Below are positions 11,562 through 24,479 of a stretch of DNA of 64,000 nt, in pieces. A model generated the notes under the pieces. It did not search any database, was not told the origin of the DNA, and saw nothing but the letters and a program-made list of their open reading frames with translations. The stretch is from Gnetum montanum. Taxonomy: Eukaryota > Streptophyta > Gnetopsida > Gnetales > Gnetaceae. Position numbers and translations under genes: made by a program. The stretch is taken from NCBI GenBank assembly GCA_015680685.1, contig MNCI01013895.1:2013075-2077074 (forward strand), in the 5' to 3' direction. The stretch's first letter is position 1, and the number at the start of each line of letters is the position of its first letter.

Positions 11562-14500
11562 CTCAAACATTGAACCTCTTTTTTTTTAGGTTATATCATT
11601 TAAGAAACAAGCACTTTATCATTATTCTAAATAATGTCTCTAAAAGAAGCAGAGGTCCTATATGACTAAGTGAATGGACCCAGAATAGGATAAATCATTA
11701 TTAGTGAGTGTGATAAGACTGGCAACTTTGCAAAAAAGTGGGTGGCATAAAGGTTAAAGGTGTTTTTGACCAGTGATGTGGCAGTTGATGATTGCTGCAA
11801 ACAGTAATGTGGGTGACATCTCATGCATTCCTGGCTGATTCTTTCTCTGAGTCAGCAGTGGTAAAGTTATATAGAAAGATAAACTGTAGAGTTCCACAGC
11901 ATCCAACACGAACCCTACTGAGCTTTGGCATCTATCAGTTCGTTGCTGTGAAGTATGAACTAAACTCTTGTTTAAATTCCATATTCTCATCATGCTTGCT
12001 TTTTCGTCCAAATTAATAAGAGCTGCCTTGTTTAGCATAGTCCTTTTCTGAAAACTAATCATAATTCAGCATATTAAATGTTTAACCTTATCTTCAACAG
12101 GAAAAGTAATAATTATAGTTGCAGACCTTGCTGCAAGAAAAACTAGAGTCTGCCCCAAGTCAATTGTGAATGCACCTATCCGCTCAAGAGACCCTAATAA
12201 ATAATGTTGTCAGATGCCTCCAAAAAAACTGAAGGGAATTTTTTAGGTCGGGAGGGCCGTACCAACGAAATAAATAAACATTAAGGTCGAGAACAAGCAG
12301 TTTAACAAATTTTGGGTGAGGAATCTATAAGAGAGGCCTCTGAGGGGCCTGGAAATGCAAAATTCCCGCAAGCGGCAAAAGTTGACCTTACCTAAGACAG
12401 TACACGACAAAACAGTAGAATCCACAACCATAGTAAGTGGCAGGTGATACCCACCTTTGCATTCTGGAGCTGCCTCAAACCTTACCAAAATAAAAATACA
12501 GCATGTGCCTCAGCCCCACAAATATACTATTCTCAATCTGATAAGACAAAACTGCTTGCAAAACTTATCTTCATTGCATTAAAAAAAACTATTGCATCTG
12601 ACAGCAAACTCCTATAAAGCCATGTTTGTGGGTGGAGAGCATTTATCAAGAATGTAATGCGTAACATATATTAACCACAGCCTGTTTGTGCTGTTGAAGT
12701 CCAAGGGCATGCTGCCACACAAGCGGTCATCACACTTATCACAAACTCACTTGGTCCACAAGAAATACACTGTTTAATATGCCTCACCCTGCAATTGGAT
12801 CCTTGCCAATAATTTTTCTATAAGTTTTTAATCTCTTCTTAGCCACTCATGACAGGTTAAGCTTAGCAACATAAATGTTTTTTTAATCCTTTGTTACATT
12901 TCTAAAACATTTGCTTACGGCCCAGTTTAACAAACTTTTCCCGGTTCCTTGCAAAGTTCAATGTCAAAGCTGGGGCCCATATCTGAAGTCCAAGGACTGA
13001 GGAGATGGAAGAAGCAACCAAATCAAGACAGTGGGAGCTGGGTCCCACTTGGAAGCATTTTTTATGCAAACCTAGAGTTCACATTAACCTAGCCATGATT
13101 ATGGAAGGTATGCCCACAAAGGAAAAGTGCCCCATTGGGCCCACATGAACAAATGAGATTGGATCGTTGTGTCCACTTCATCCTTGTGGGACCCACAACC
13201 CACTATAAAGTTTACATGGGCTACATGTCAATGCATGAAGGGCTTTCTACGACTTTGGTATTCTCCAAGGGACATCCCCAAGTTTTTGGGCTTTTCTTTT
13301 TTCACACTATTCTAATGCCGCCCATCTCATAGTGACCAATTATTGGCCCTTAAGTTTTCGTGTTCTCAATCTTTTCCTATGAAGAGAATTCCTTGCATTT
13401 TACTCCTTTGGTGGGAACATCTTTGCCGTCCTTTATTTATCTCAAAGCATTTTTAAAATAAGGAGCCTTGTATAAAATTTACATCATTAACTTGTTGGCA
13501 AGGTAGTAGAACAAGCCCAACAACCATCTGTGGCTCTGACAATTTTTAATTCCATTTACATGGGGTACAGCTAATATGGTTGTTCCTCTTAATTGTGCTT
13601 TGTTGGCTCCACTGCTTAATATGTTTAGATGGGAAGAAAGGCTGTAAATCACCAGTCATTCTCAGTTAATGATAAGATAACTTTGTTTGAGACAGACAGA
13701 TGGGCTTGCATAATTTGTGACACTTGTCTCCCTGCTATTGGATTCAAGCCAGCACCGGGGTAATATGATTGACTGCTTAAAATGTTTATGGTTGGTAAAC
13801 TATCCCATCTAAAATTTGTTTTTCTTTTAGCAATTGCTTTGATAATTAAGCTTTCTTAATTAGCAGCAAAAGGGGATAATTGATAAAACCTAACAATGAC
13901 TACTATTCAATGACAAATCTTGCATGTTTGGAATCATCTGTGACATCAATCAGGATGTCATCACAATCAAGACCTTATGCTATTAAAGTTGACTTCTGAT
14001 AAGATGTTTTGGCATGAGGTGGTCTTCTGAATTCAGCTCTTACAAATATTTTTACCGTGTTCCATGGTAACACAGAGAACATTTCATCTGTAAATTATAT
14101 GTAAGTCCAAAAACAGGCCTAAAAGTCTAACTGCACAAAGTAATATGAATTTCAACCCATTTGAAACAGGGACTAAAATTTTATTATAGCGTTCTTAAAA
14201 GAACATAGTGATATATTGTGGGAAATTGAGTGTATATAATATAAGTAACTTAAGGTGGAATCAATGTTTTGTAGCTGTTTTCCATTGCTTTCACAAAATG
14301 ACTTTACAATAGAGAACCAGAGTAAGATGATGTATTCCTTTTCAATTTTGTTACATGGGCATAATTTTTATGCTCTTTTTCACAAGGAATATAGTAAGAA
14401 TGGTAGTGTGTTGGTGTGTTGGCTGCTACATAACCAGTGTGGCGGCAGAGCATGAAGACCCTATGGAATCCTATGCTATTTTAACCATTATTTTAAGAAC

Positions 14501-16290
14501 TACATGGTAGAAATTCCTTGTGAACACATCACAAGAATATGTAAGCAGCCAAGATCACAGCTTCCACTACTTTCCTCATCAATTGGGGATTTGAGTGTAA
14601 GTTTAGGTTTGGAGAAATCAGCATGCCTATGGCACGCGTCTTAGTATTAGATCATTTTCGTTAGAAAGGCCTGTCTGTATATTTGGTTTACACCTCGTAG
14701 TCTCTTAGATATGTGCTATTAACACAGTAGCTATCTTTGAAATGTTAGAATTGAATGAAAATATGTGAAAGTATACTAACCTCCTCCTAACAAGTTGTAT
14801 GCAGGTTGTTAGCATATCTTAAGACCGCTACCCTTACAAATACTCTCTCATTCATTACATTCATTATAGGTATAGCAACCTGTTTTCTTAAACCCAAGAA
14901 TATTACAGCAGCCTGCAAGGAAACTGCATGAATTTTCAAATCTCTTCTACCATTCTCTTCAATCGAGATTTGTTCTTCCATCTGCATTGTTATTTGACAA
15001 TCTTCTTTGAAACTGTAACTAAAGTCTAAAACTGAAATTTTAGGTTTATATAGACTTTTTGCCATCATTCCCCAGCCTTCCTTAACAGGGTGTTGGTAAC
15101 AGTAAATTCAATAAATAGCACTTGCAACACACTCTTTTCAGTCAATCAGAACTTATTTATTAAAATAAACAGACCATCACTTCCAGTATCCAAACATATA
15201 TGACAAGAGCACGGAACTCTGAACATGAGAGATACATCCATGGATAGAGAAGATATTTACATTATCTACACATCAAACAAAAACAGCCAAGCAGCATTTT
15301 TTACTGAATCTGCTCAAGCATCTATGCATGTCCGAGGTTATCAATATGTCGGGCAAGTAACGACAATCGGAAACGATGCTTCAAAAACAGTGGGATCTGT
15401 TCCTTCAATGCACCATTTCATCCATCTTTAACAGATCTACCCATTTCAAAAAGTAGGAAAACAACCCACAACCCAATGCAAACATAAAATCAAGAGCAAA
15501 TATTTCTAACAGTTTTTGTGCGAAGTTAGACAAGTGTTGTAAGGGCACATGACAGCAAATTTGTTATGGTAATGGTGAATTTTTCCTCCCCAGGATAAAC
15601 TCGTGCTTATGGTATCTTATCACATGCAAGCCAACCCAAACCGACCTTGTTTCAACGTATTTAGTAACTGGATTTGACTAATCATTCGATTTATGGAGAG
15701 TCTGCAGTATTAAATTGTTTTTAAAGAGGCTGCTGCACAACCTGTGCAAGCCTGCAACGGCTACAAGAACCGCCCCAACGAGACTTTCAAGATCAAGTTT
15801 GAAAGCATATATGTTTTAGATCTTAGCTGAAAGTGTTATTTAAATATCTTAGGTTTTATTTATCATTATATCTTGGTGAAAGGCTGTTTTTTAACGGTTC
15901 GAAGGTATGGTGGTGTATAGACTTAACAAGACAGTCATGCATTATGCCATGATGGAAGGAGAATCTCTAACTTAAAAAACCCTTGCCGGAAGGGTAAAGT
16001 TATGGATGATCCCTGAAAACAAAACCTAATATACGAAAATACATATCAAACAAAAACTAAATATTTATGAACATGGGGAGAATCGGTTATTCAAAGCAAT
16101 TATTAATATAGGCCTACATCAATTATTAATAGGAAGTTTACTTGTAAACTTTGTTAAAGTATCTCTTCATGGTTGATGTAAGTGTAGCTTTTTCATTGTT
16201 TTGTCAATAATCATCCCTTTACCATGTAATTATCACTTAGGATCATTACTTGGAGCCATAGTACTCATCTTGCTAAGTGAGGTCTTGAGA
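11562..16290. other. Intergenic sequence upstream of ERF
   Basis: Low-copy-looking, moderately AT-rich sequence. I found no conserved protein motif, LTR, PBS or RNA gene in it. Frames of 60-100 codons (for example minus strand 14787-15068) have no recognisable motifs and are not annotated as genes. Confidence 0.45.
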
Positions 16291-16294
16291 GAGT

Positions 16295-16420
16295 TGGTAG
16301 ATGAGTGAAAGCCTAATCTCTTCAAGTGGCTGCCCCAGGCTTGAACCCAAGTCTTCAACTTGAAAATTAAGTACCTTACCATCACTCCAAATGACATTCC
16401 CTATGTGATTATCACTTAAT
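16295..16420 (-). repeat. SINE-like tRNA-derived module 1
   Basis: The minus strand has a good pol III B box, GGTTCAAGCC (plus-strand complement 16338-16347), and an A-box-like TGGTAAGGTAC about 35 nt upstream of it. This spacing and order are those of tRNA-derived SINEs. I see no clear tail or target duplication, so the boundaries are approximate. Confidence 0.45.
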
Positions 16421-16429
16421 TTATTGAAA

Positions 16430-16555
16430 TTAAATAAGGTTGTAAGTGAGGTAATATTTAGTTGGTTAGAGGATGCAATTTGTAGTTTACAAGTCACAAG
16501 TTTGATTTCAATCAATATGCTAATCTAATACATCGTTATTTGTAATGAATGTATC
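16430..16555 (+). repeat. SINE-like tRNA-derived module 2
   Basis: TAGTTGGTTAGAGG at 16459-16472 resembles the A box of plant tRNA-derived SINEs. The B-box-like GTTTGATTTC follows ~41 nt later with two mismatches to GWTCRANNC. Boundaries are uncertain. Confidence 0.4.
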
Positions 16556-16744
16556 ATAAAAATTTTTGTTGTCTATATGTCCTAGAGGTATAGATAGTCA
16601 TCTAGTTCTAGTTCAAATAGTATTGTGATCATCCTAGTCTTGTCCTAATAAGACTAATTACATAAGTTCTCTTTTGTTATACTTTTAATTTCCTATATCA
16701 TTATAACTTGATTTTAGGTAGTAAAATTGTTTACATGGAGGGAC

Positions 16745-16858
16745 TTTTTGGCATTTAGATGTTAGCATAGTAGTAAGAGTGTTAACTTGGTAACTCAAAG
16801 TCACAAGTTTGATTCCAATGAGCAACACTAAGTTATAAATTTTTTTAAAAAAAAATTC
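16745..16858 (+). repeat. SINE-like tRNA-derived module 3
   Basis: TAGCATAGTAG (16763-16773) fits the A-box consensus TRGYNNANNNG exactly. GTTTGATTC about 45 nt later fits the B box with one mismatch. The copy ends in a T-run followed by an A-run (16838-16855), like a SINE 3' end. It shares the text AAGTCACAAGTTTGATT with module 2, so both come from one family. Confidence 0.5.
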
Positions 16859-16859
16859 A

Positions 16860-17885
16860 TAAAAGGAATTCTAAAACTAGTCTGATAGATCCTAGGGGCC
16901 TTGGTGGAAATAAGTAAAAATTTCAATTGCAATTTCACATTTCATGTATTTTATCTTCTACTAATTTTTAAGCCTTCTGATATTAGAAACTATTTCAATT
17001 TGTCCATTTTAGAACAAATGGATCCACTAATTAGCAAAATATCATCAACAAACAGCATACAACATACAAAGGGGAATTTCATCTTGTATTTCCTTAGTTA
17101 ATCCATAACAATAGCAAACAAGTATGGACTATGTATTGATTGTATATAAATTGTTGCTTTTATTTCATCACTATTCATACATTCATATATTTAGTGAAAT
17201 TATATTTCATGTATTCTATCTTCTACTTATTTTTTAGCCTTTTGATATTAAAGCCTATTTCCAATTTTACATTTTAGGATCTATTCTAGCCAATTTGTTC
17301 TTTCCAACCATGCTAAAAAACCTACACAAGCTAAGCATAAAAATATCTAACTTGTGGTCACAAACAATCTTCAATTTAATATAACCTTTGCTAAGTCAAC
17401 GATAATAATATGATGAGGCACAAATCTTCAATCGAATGTGAACTTAACCTACCACACATGAACAAGGAATACTATGCGAACGATAAGAATGATGAGTTTC
17501 AACAATAAAATTGACTAAGTATTGAATGTTGAAATTAAAACTAATAACACTAAGTATAGAAAATAAACTATGAAAAATAAATTTGAAGTATAGAAACATA
17601 AATAAAAGAGCTTAAAATGTTAAAATATTAAGAGATAGGATATAGGCGAAGGGTTTCAATTCCCTTCCCAAGCAAAGAAAATGCTTTATTATCAAAACAA
17701 GGAGTGGTTGTCTCTAAGGATGGTCAAACTACAAATATTGATGAAAAACGTAAGTGTAATAAAATTGATAATAGAAACCCAATTTGTGAGCAGAATGTGG
17801 GTTTGGTGATTGAAATTAAACCTTTGGAGGATTTGTATGTCGATGGGGAAGTTGTAAATACAATCCAAAATCAATTTGGGGTCAA
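16860..17885. other. AT-rich intergenic sequence
   Basis: Two diverged copies of a segment around TTTCATGTATTTTATCTTCTAC (16940 and 17206) show an old local duplication. A 74-codon plus-strand frame at 17704-17928 has no family motif and runs into the repeat below. I cannot support it as a gene. Confidence 0.4.
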
Positions 17886-18078
17886 AAATTCTAACTTTGG
17901 TGTTAACAATGAGCTTAAATTATTCTAGCTCTGGAAAGTGATATTGAACCCTAAAAAATTCTAACTTTAGGAACTAATGCTGACACCTAAAAATTTCTAA
18001 CTCTAGTGTTGATGTTGAGGTGAAAATGTTCTAACTCTAGTACTGTCACTAAGTTAAAAATATTCTAACTCTAGGAAC
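17886..18078. repeat. Degenerate ~35-bp repeat built on TTCTAACTCTAG
   Basis: TTCTAACTYTRG-type words recur near 17889, 17933, 17959, 17995, 18029 and 18063, mostly 34-36 bp apart, with GTGTTGATG/GAACTCAT-like text between them. This is a decayed short tandem repeat. Its period is not a multiple of three, so it is unlikely to be coding. Confidence 0.6.
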
Positions 18079-18407
18079 TCATATTGACATTGGTTAATTG
18101 ATGTCAATGTTATGTTATCATCGGTTCTAAAGCTACAAGGATGACTGTGGAGCATATGGGTGATGCCGAAAGGTCTAATGCCCATGCTTGTGATCTCTTG
18201 AAATCCAAGAAAGAGATCTAGATCTTAACAAATTAACCTTGAAATATGGATTTTGATAACATATTTATAAAGCTAGGGTTACCAATTTCAACCTCGGAGT
18301 TAAGTGAAGTTCACTTCTAGACTTCATTCTTAGCAAGTTGGCCTATGTAGATTGAGCAATGTGGATCCCATCAAGGATGACACTAATGTTAATGTTGGTT
18401 GTTGTAC

Positions 18408-19242
18408 CTACTTTATCTTTTTCTGCATAAGTCAAAGTTTTAGGTACACTTTATAGCTCCAATAGCTCAAGCTATCTCCAAAAGTTCCAATTTCAACATC
18501 TTGCATCATCAACAATATTATTCCTAGTCATTGTCTTCTACATTTCCTGGAATCAATGTCTAGCATTACTCATGATGTCATTTTTCATTGCTTGTCTTTT
18601 AGGCTTCAATTTTAATGATTAGCACCATCTCCTACATTGATCCTAACTTTACATTTTCAACATCAACTTTGATGTTCTTAACATTCAACATTAATTTTAT
18701 CATTCGATGTCTAGTGTCATTCTTCTACATTAGCTACATTCTCACATTTTCTATAGATATGTAGGTCATTTCTCCTCTCCAAAAGCTTCTAGAAGTTTTC
18801 ATGGGTCCCAATGTATCATTCCTTCATGATTTACAAGACATTTCTAACCTATAAATAGTTGTATGCCCCTAATCAAAAAAGGGTTGAACATCAACTAGAA
18901 CTCTCAAGAGAAAAAGAAACATTATTTTCCTAAAAGAGTAATTTTTTGACAATTTTCTCTATGAGCATCAAGATCTCTAAGCACTTTTAACCTCATTGGA
19001 AATTTTGATCCCCTATGCTTTTCTCACTAGAATATTATATCCTTATCACATTGTCCTCCTGACACATGGTGATTTTGGTTGGATCAAGATCCATGCATCA
19101 ATCTAATTCAACCCTTTTCCCTACATTGCTAGTATTTCATTAGCAATAGCTACTATTGTAATATAGATCCTCATCAGTCATCTCTAATTCCCTAATTTTA
19201 TCTCCAAGACTATTGTTGTTCTCTTCTAGGTTCTTTTCTTAG
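18408..19242 (+). mobile_element. Family F LTR-like sequence, left copy
   Basis: It aligns by eye with 24723-25520: TTGTACCTACTTTATC...GTCAAAGTTTTAGGT, ATCAACTTTGATGTTC, CTTCTAGAAG, a TATA box CCTATAAATAG (~18850) and GCATCAATCTAATTC all recur in the same order. The two copies flank element E, which suggests an old LTR element interrupted by E. The copies are strongly diverged and exact ends are not visible. Confidence 0.5.
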
Positions 19243-20156
19243 TGATGAGCATCCAAGTGTTGTGTTGATAAGGCCCTGTTGACATAGCCATGCCGATGGG
19301 CCCATGTTGACGTAGCATTTGCTACGTCTATGAGGCCCCATCAATGCAGCCCAGTAATAAAAACTATAAATACAAGCTCACAACTGTGTTTATCTGGAGT
19401 TAATTCAAAGTAGTAATAGAGCTCTTGCAATTTTTCCATTTGAGAGTTAGAATATTTCTTTGAGTGCCCATAGCAGGAGTTAGAAAGTATATAGATCTTT
19501 ATTCAAGCATTGTTGTACTTGAACCACACCAGTGTGTATGGCAATAAAGACGAGCCTTTTAATCAAAAATTATAGCACCTAGAATAGATTAATAATTTAT
19601 TTATGCATTTATTACTTTCATTAATTATGCAATTAATTAAGTTAAACTAAACTAAACAAGAATTTAAGAGATTAGTTAATTAATTAAGCTAAATAGATTA
19701 AACACATAAGTACAACTACTTCAAGTGTAAACATGTATTAGCTTGGTAATCCCAATAGCATTATTACTTGGTGCACCTAGTGGCATAGCGCTTGGTAACC
19801 CAGTAGTGAATACATGGGTTTAGGACGTGTATAGAAAGTGGGATTCGATGCTTATGTTAGGACTAGTTAGAGATTAGCTAATTAGTTAAATTAAATTAGT
19901 TATTAAATTACTTCATCTCTCTCTTTAAGTACCAAAGAACATAAAACAATAAAAATCATATGCCTCAATTACACTTAACCATACCTTTGCACATCACAAG
20001 TATAATTGGGAAGACAACAAATGACTATTAGTGCAAGGTTCACTTCCTAGAAGACTAGTGTACCGAAAGACATAAAGTCTATTATATTCAACAAAATTGT
20101 GTGTGAATGCTTTGTGATTTGTATGGTTGAGCGTAGGGGTACCTTGTCGCTCATCA
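19243..20156 (+). mobile_element. Element E 5' LTR
   Basis: Begins TGATGAGCATCC and ends ...GTACCTTGTCGCTCATCA (914 bp). TATAAATA is at 19365-19372, only ~120 bp from the LTR start. AATAAA at 19543-19548 leaves a U5 of about 600 bp. The distal U3 holds a perfect inverted repeat, GACGTAGCA-TT-TGCTACGTC, at 19307-19326. The downstream half matches the sense orientation of the other family LTRs. Confidence 0.87.
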
Positions 20157-20157
20157 T

Positions 20158-20175
20158 TGGTGTTGTTGCTAGGGA
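20158..20175 (+). promoter_or_regulatory. Element E primer-binding site
   Basis: TGGTGTTGTTGCTAGGGA, one base after the LTR end, is a decayed form of TGGCGCCGTTGCCGGGGA, the complement of the tRNA-Asp 3' end. Confidence 0.83.
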
Positions 20176-20307
20176 CTCTTTCTATTAAAATGTGCACTAG
20201 TTAGGTTCAATGAATATCATTAACATCTTTGGACAAACCCTAAGGTCAACATCATTCCCAAATAATATAATTACATGAGCACACTGATATTTTATTTGTT
20301 TTGCAAA

Positions 20308-22150
20308 ATGTTTTCTTCTTCTCATAGCTATGACAATGCTAAATCGTCGATCCCTCAAGAATGAAAATTGATATATACTCATCCAGATGAGTATGTTCCT
20401 AATTTCACCTTCATCCTACATCAGGATGAACAACTACGATGGCGTGATATGGAAGGCAACATTGTAATGCCTCCCAATCAATCTGTCCACGTGATGTTGC
20501 TTTAAACTATTAAGAAGTTGGACATTCATGATCTTCAAGAGGAGTATGTTGTGCATGATTATGACTACCAGGACTATTGTCCCACCAAAATACAACGTAG
20601 GAGAGATTGACACCAGGAGAGGCACCATGAGATTGTGAAGGGGAAACAATTCACCAATCCCTTATTCTTGCTAAACCAAGAAAACAATGAGGATCCTCCC
20701 TTAGGGAGCTCTCAACATGAAAATTCTCCACCCCTTGTTACTAATGATGGGGGTGTGGCTTTGAATGTGCAATCAACTATCAACAATCTAGGTTTAGGCA
20801 AAGATGGTAGTCAAGACAGGGGCTCGAACAAGCGTCAAGAGGATAAGAAATCTAATGAACATGACCATGACAACTAAAGAGGAGTTGGCAGACACCATGG
20901 TGGTGGTAGTCCTCCTCCCTCTTTTCCCTCTTCATCTACATCTTTTTCTTCTTCCTCTTCTAGTTTTGACAAACATCACAAAAAGAACAATTGTGATGGA
21001 GGTGAATAGTGGGACAACAATAATGATCGTCAAGCCCACAATGAATGAAGGGGTAATAAAGGAATTCATTGGCAATAATAAAATAATGATGATTATGAAT
21101 CTTTTCTGGAAACCCGAAGCACATTAAATATTGCAAATGCTATAAAAACTCCAACTAGGCATGTGAAGGATAGTTAGATCAAGCGCCTAGACATGAACAA
21201 TATTCCAATATTTGAGGGGGGATATAACACTGATCCACAAAGCCATCTACAAGTCGTTCACGATGCTTGTGCCTTATAGAACATTGAAAATGATTGGTAG
21301 AAACGAAAGCTATTTCCCTAGATCCTCATTAAGGAAATTGAAAGTTAGTATCAGTCCTTGGAGCTGAAATCTATCCATAGGTGGAGTACAATGCTAGAGC
21401 TATTCAATGATAAGCATCAGATGTACTTTAGAGTGTCTAATCTTAGAAGGAAAATCCAAGGATGGAAGCAAGGAAACCATGAACCTCTGGATGCCACCAT
21501 GGGTAGGTACTATTCCCTCATACACCGATGCCCTAGCCTTGGTTATTCTCAGCGGGAACAACTTTTCCATATTATCAATGGCCTTAGAGTAGAAACTAGA
21601 AGAACTCTTAGGGTTTATACCCAAGAGAGATTGTTAAAACAAAGAGCTCATCAAATCCAAAGGTTGATAGAACAGGTTGGAAAAGAAGAAGGTGAGTTGT
21701 AAAAGAGGAAAAGTGCAAAAGAATATAATAGAGACCCTTTCATCAAGAAAAGGGAGGTCCGATTCTGTGACAAGGAGGAGTCACCACTCGACAAGATGGT
21801 AAACAGGAAAACCTTGCCCATCCAAAAATATATTTATGATATTTCAATAAAGGTTGATAAAATATGGGATCTTTGGATGAAAAATTCTAAACTACTACAA
21901 AGATTATTAAGAAATCCAAATAGCATAATAGTGATCATGATCACAAGATGTGGAAAGAAGCTGAACATGCCTACCAAATAGGTAGTAGTAGAAGAAGTTG
22001 TGGAGATAGACTCTGATGATGATGTTCGGTGTGACATCTATTAATATGATCATCCTAAGGGATGTTGCCCTATGGTGTCACACAAGATTCTAGCGTGTAC
22101 ATGTTGAATCCTCAACTAGGAAAAAGGCAAGCACCCAAACGATTACCTTA
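20308..22150 (+). pseudogene. Element E gag, decayed
   Basis: The start MFSSSH at 20308 aligns with gag starts in C and G. YTHPDEYVPNFTFILHQDEQ and LRWRDMEGNIVMPPN follow, then the capsid region (RLDMNNIPIFEGGYNTDPQ, RWSTMLELFNDKHQMYFRVS, GWKQGNHEPLDATMGRYY), NRKTLPIQK and YDHPKGCCP. Many stops and frameshifts break the frame. One of the three metal-ligand cysteines upstream of DHP is still present. Confidence 0.85.
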
Positions 22151-22789
22151 TCCTCAAGGAAATCCAAGGTAGTTCCACTAACAACAATAAGCTTACTATC
22201 CAAGTGAAGCTCCACCACAATTGTATGAGCAATACCAATAGTGGCAGAAACCACAATCATGGGGGATGCCACCACCGAGATAGTAATACCCTTATAGGAA
22301 ACTAGATCCATATGGGTAGTATGTTCAGCAACTCATTTCTCCACGTGGCTCTGCCAACCATGCCTCATTCCAGCATCACTATTATCCTCCAGAGTATCAT
22401 TAACCTCATTCACCATCTACTCAAGGGGAGCTCCCATATCCATACCACCCTCCACATCTGTTTGAACAAATCCCTCTACCCTCAACCTAGTTGCCTCCTA
22501 CTCCATCTATGCAAGGTGAAATTCCCCCACACTTGCAACAATGAAATGCTACAAGGGCTATAAATTTACAACCAATCTTCCACCCAAGTGGTTTGGAAAA
22601 TAGATCCAAGAAACAACCATTTTTCTAACCTAATAGTCCTCCTATGCCCTTACAACCTAATGTAATTGGTTTCCCTATATCTCGAGCACCCTCAGCCTCT
22701 ACATCAAACACATTCAAGAGTCCTTCAAACCAAATGCCACCTCAAATCCACATTGTAATGTTAACTCATGTTGTCTCTTATTAGATCAA

Positions 22790-23300
22790 GGCTGGCAACC
22801 TTTCCACGAATAGATCTAACCCAAAAAGTCCTCTTATTTACTTACAAATCACTAAACATGAGCCATGCAAGGCTTTTCTTGATTCCAATTCTAGTGTCAA
22901 TCTCATCTCCCATGACATGTACAAGGCCTAAAACCTACCACCACTCAAGAAGCGTAATATCCATTTGGAATTGATAAACTAGTCAATTACTATCCCTTTG
23001 GGATTAATGAAGGACATTGTGATTACAGTTTGAGGGTGGTCCTATCCTACCGATTTTCTAGTGATCAAGGTAGAAAACTGAAAAGGTAACTTTCCGATCA
23101 TTATGGGACATGCATGGTTAAGCATAATTAATGCACAAATGGGCATCAGGGACCTCTCCTTGAAAATCTCCAAGAAGAACAAATTTGAACAACTCGAGAA
23201 GAAGCAAGTTCTATGCATCGCATATAAAGATAATGGATGCAGTTGTGTGTAGAAAATTTGGCCCATTGAAAGTACATCCATTATAGCATGCAATCAATAT
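22790..23300 (+). pseudogene. Element E aspartic protease, decayed
   Basis: CKAFLDSNSSVNLISHDMY near 22863-22920 corresponds to LDSGSGVNLISQKMY in G, and the catalytic glycine is replaced by asparagine. PLGLMKDIVITV and FPIIMGHAWLS follow. Stops are present. The linker peptide (CMKPSKSLTCAYVEGMDELEQVH, about 23380-23450) continues toward RT. Confidence 0.8.
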
Positions 23301-23759
23301 GCACATGAAACTAATATCCAAAGGTGCCTATACATAGTAACCAAGTGGCTAACAGTTGACTCTAATAGTAGCACACTATGCATGAAACCCTCTAAGAGCC
23401 TGACATGTGCTTATGTTGAGGGCATGGATGAACTTGAGCAAGTTCATTGCCAACTCTTTAATGATGAAGATGATGATACCTGTTGGAGAGAGTTGGTAAT
23501 CCCTGATCATTTCTAGCTAGAGCCCCTAGAGTTAAAAACTCTACTAGTCGGCATGGAGTATGCATTCTTAAAAAATAACAAGTTGATTATAATCAATGCA
23601 AATCTTGCTCTCGAACAAAAAGAAAAGCTATTAAAGGTGGTTAACAAATGGCTAACAACCTTTGCTTTATCGTATCCTGAACTAACTGGAATCAATCCAA
23701 GGATATGCCAACATCGTATCTACACCAACCTAGCCATGAAGCCAAGAAGGTAGTCGCAG

Positions 23760-23952
23760 AGGTAGTTGAAGCCCAAATTAAAGCAAATCGTCAAACAAGA
23801 AACTAGACAACTCCTCAAGGTGGGGTTCATCTATCCCATCGTGGATAGTGAGTGGGTTAGCACACTCATAATTTTCCCAAAGAAAGGTGGCAAGTGATTA
23901 GTTTGCATTGATTTTAGGCTATCAAATATGGCAACATTTAAAGATAACTAGG
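23760..23952 (+). pseudogene. Element E reverse transcriptase N-terminal fragment
   Basis: KQIVKQETRQLLKVGFIYPI, VSTLIIFPKKGGK, VCIDFRLSNMATFKDN: the first ~60 residues of the RT domain, ending abruptly. The sequence after 23952 has no RT homology. Confidence 0.8.
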
Positions 23953-24479
23953 TGATGAGCAACATTTAAAATTGTCTAATGTTATGAGCGTATTTGTCTG
24001 CAATTTATTTTCTTAATTTAGAAGTGAAGTTCATTTTCTGTTTTTCATATCTGCTTTATTTTATCAAGTGCTTTTCTTTTGTTTTTTTTTTCTAAATTTA
24101 TGCAATAATTCTTTCTCTAAGGTCTTTGCACCACACAATGATTATAATACTATATCAATATATATTGTTTCTTTATGCTACATTATTTTGCTCTAGTTGC
24201 TATTCCAATATTCTCATTACTTAGATTTAAACTTGTTGTAGTAGGAATCATCATAATACCAAACTTTGAAACAACCCAACATGAAATTAAGCTAGGCAAT
24301 CTCATGACCACCAAACGGTCCAGGAAAACTAATATTTCAACTAGTTTCCCTTAAATTAAAGGGAACTTGTAGATCATGGGAAAAATCGAAAGGGGACTTG
24401 TAGATCATGGAAAAAATAATATGTGATGCATTAAGTTAAATATTCTAAAAGAACAATGTCAAGCTACTCTCAAACATCT
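23953..24479. other. Sequence between the E breakpoint and family F integrase
   Basis: AT-rich, with a short local duplication of GGGAACTTGTAGATCATGG (near 24361 and 24392). It starts with TGATGAGCA, which resembles this family's LTR terminus for about ten bases only. No coding frame. Confidence 0.4.

Larger units (their letters stand above)
19243..23952 (+). mobile_element. Element E: truncated plus-strand Ty3/gypsy element
   Basis: 5' LTR 19243-20156, PBS 20158-20175, then decayed gag, protease and the first part of RT on the plus strand. The homology to A/C/G stops inside RT at about 23952, right after the MATFKDN motif, and no 3' LTR of this family follows. It is therefore a 3'-truncated copy sitting between the two family F pieces. 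Confidence 0.85.

Noticed and set aside
11298-11665. Repetitive frames of 70-90 codons on the plus strand
   Set aside because: They are the 70-bp minisatellite read in three frames; no start context or family motif.
14787-15068. 93-codon minus-strand frame upstream of ERF
   Set aside because: No recognisable domain, no homologous copy in the window, and composition like the surrounding intergenic DNA.
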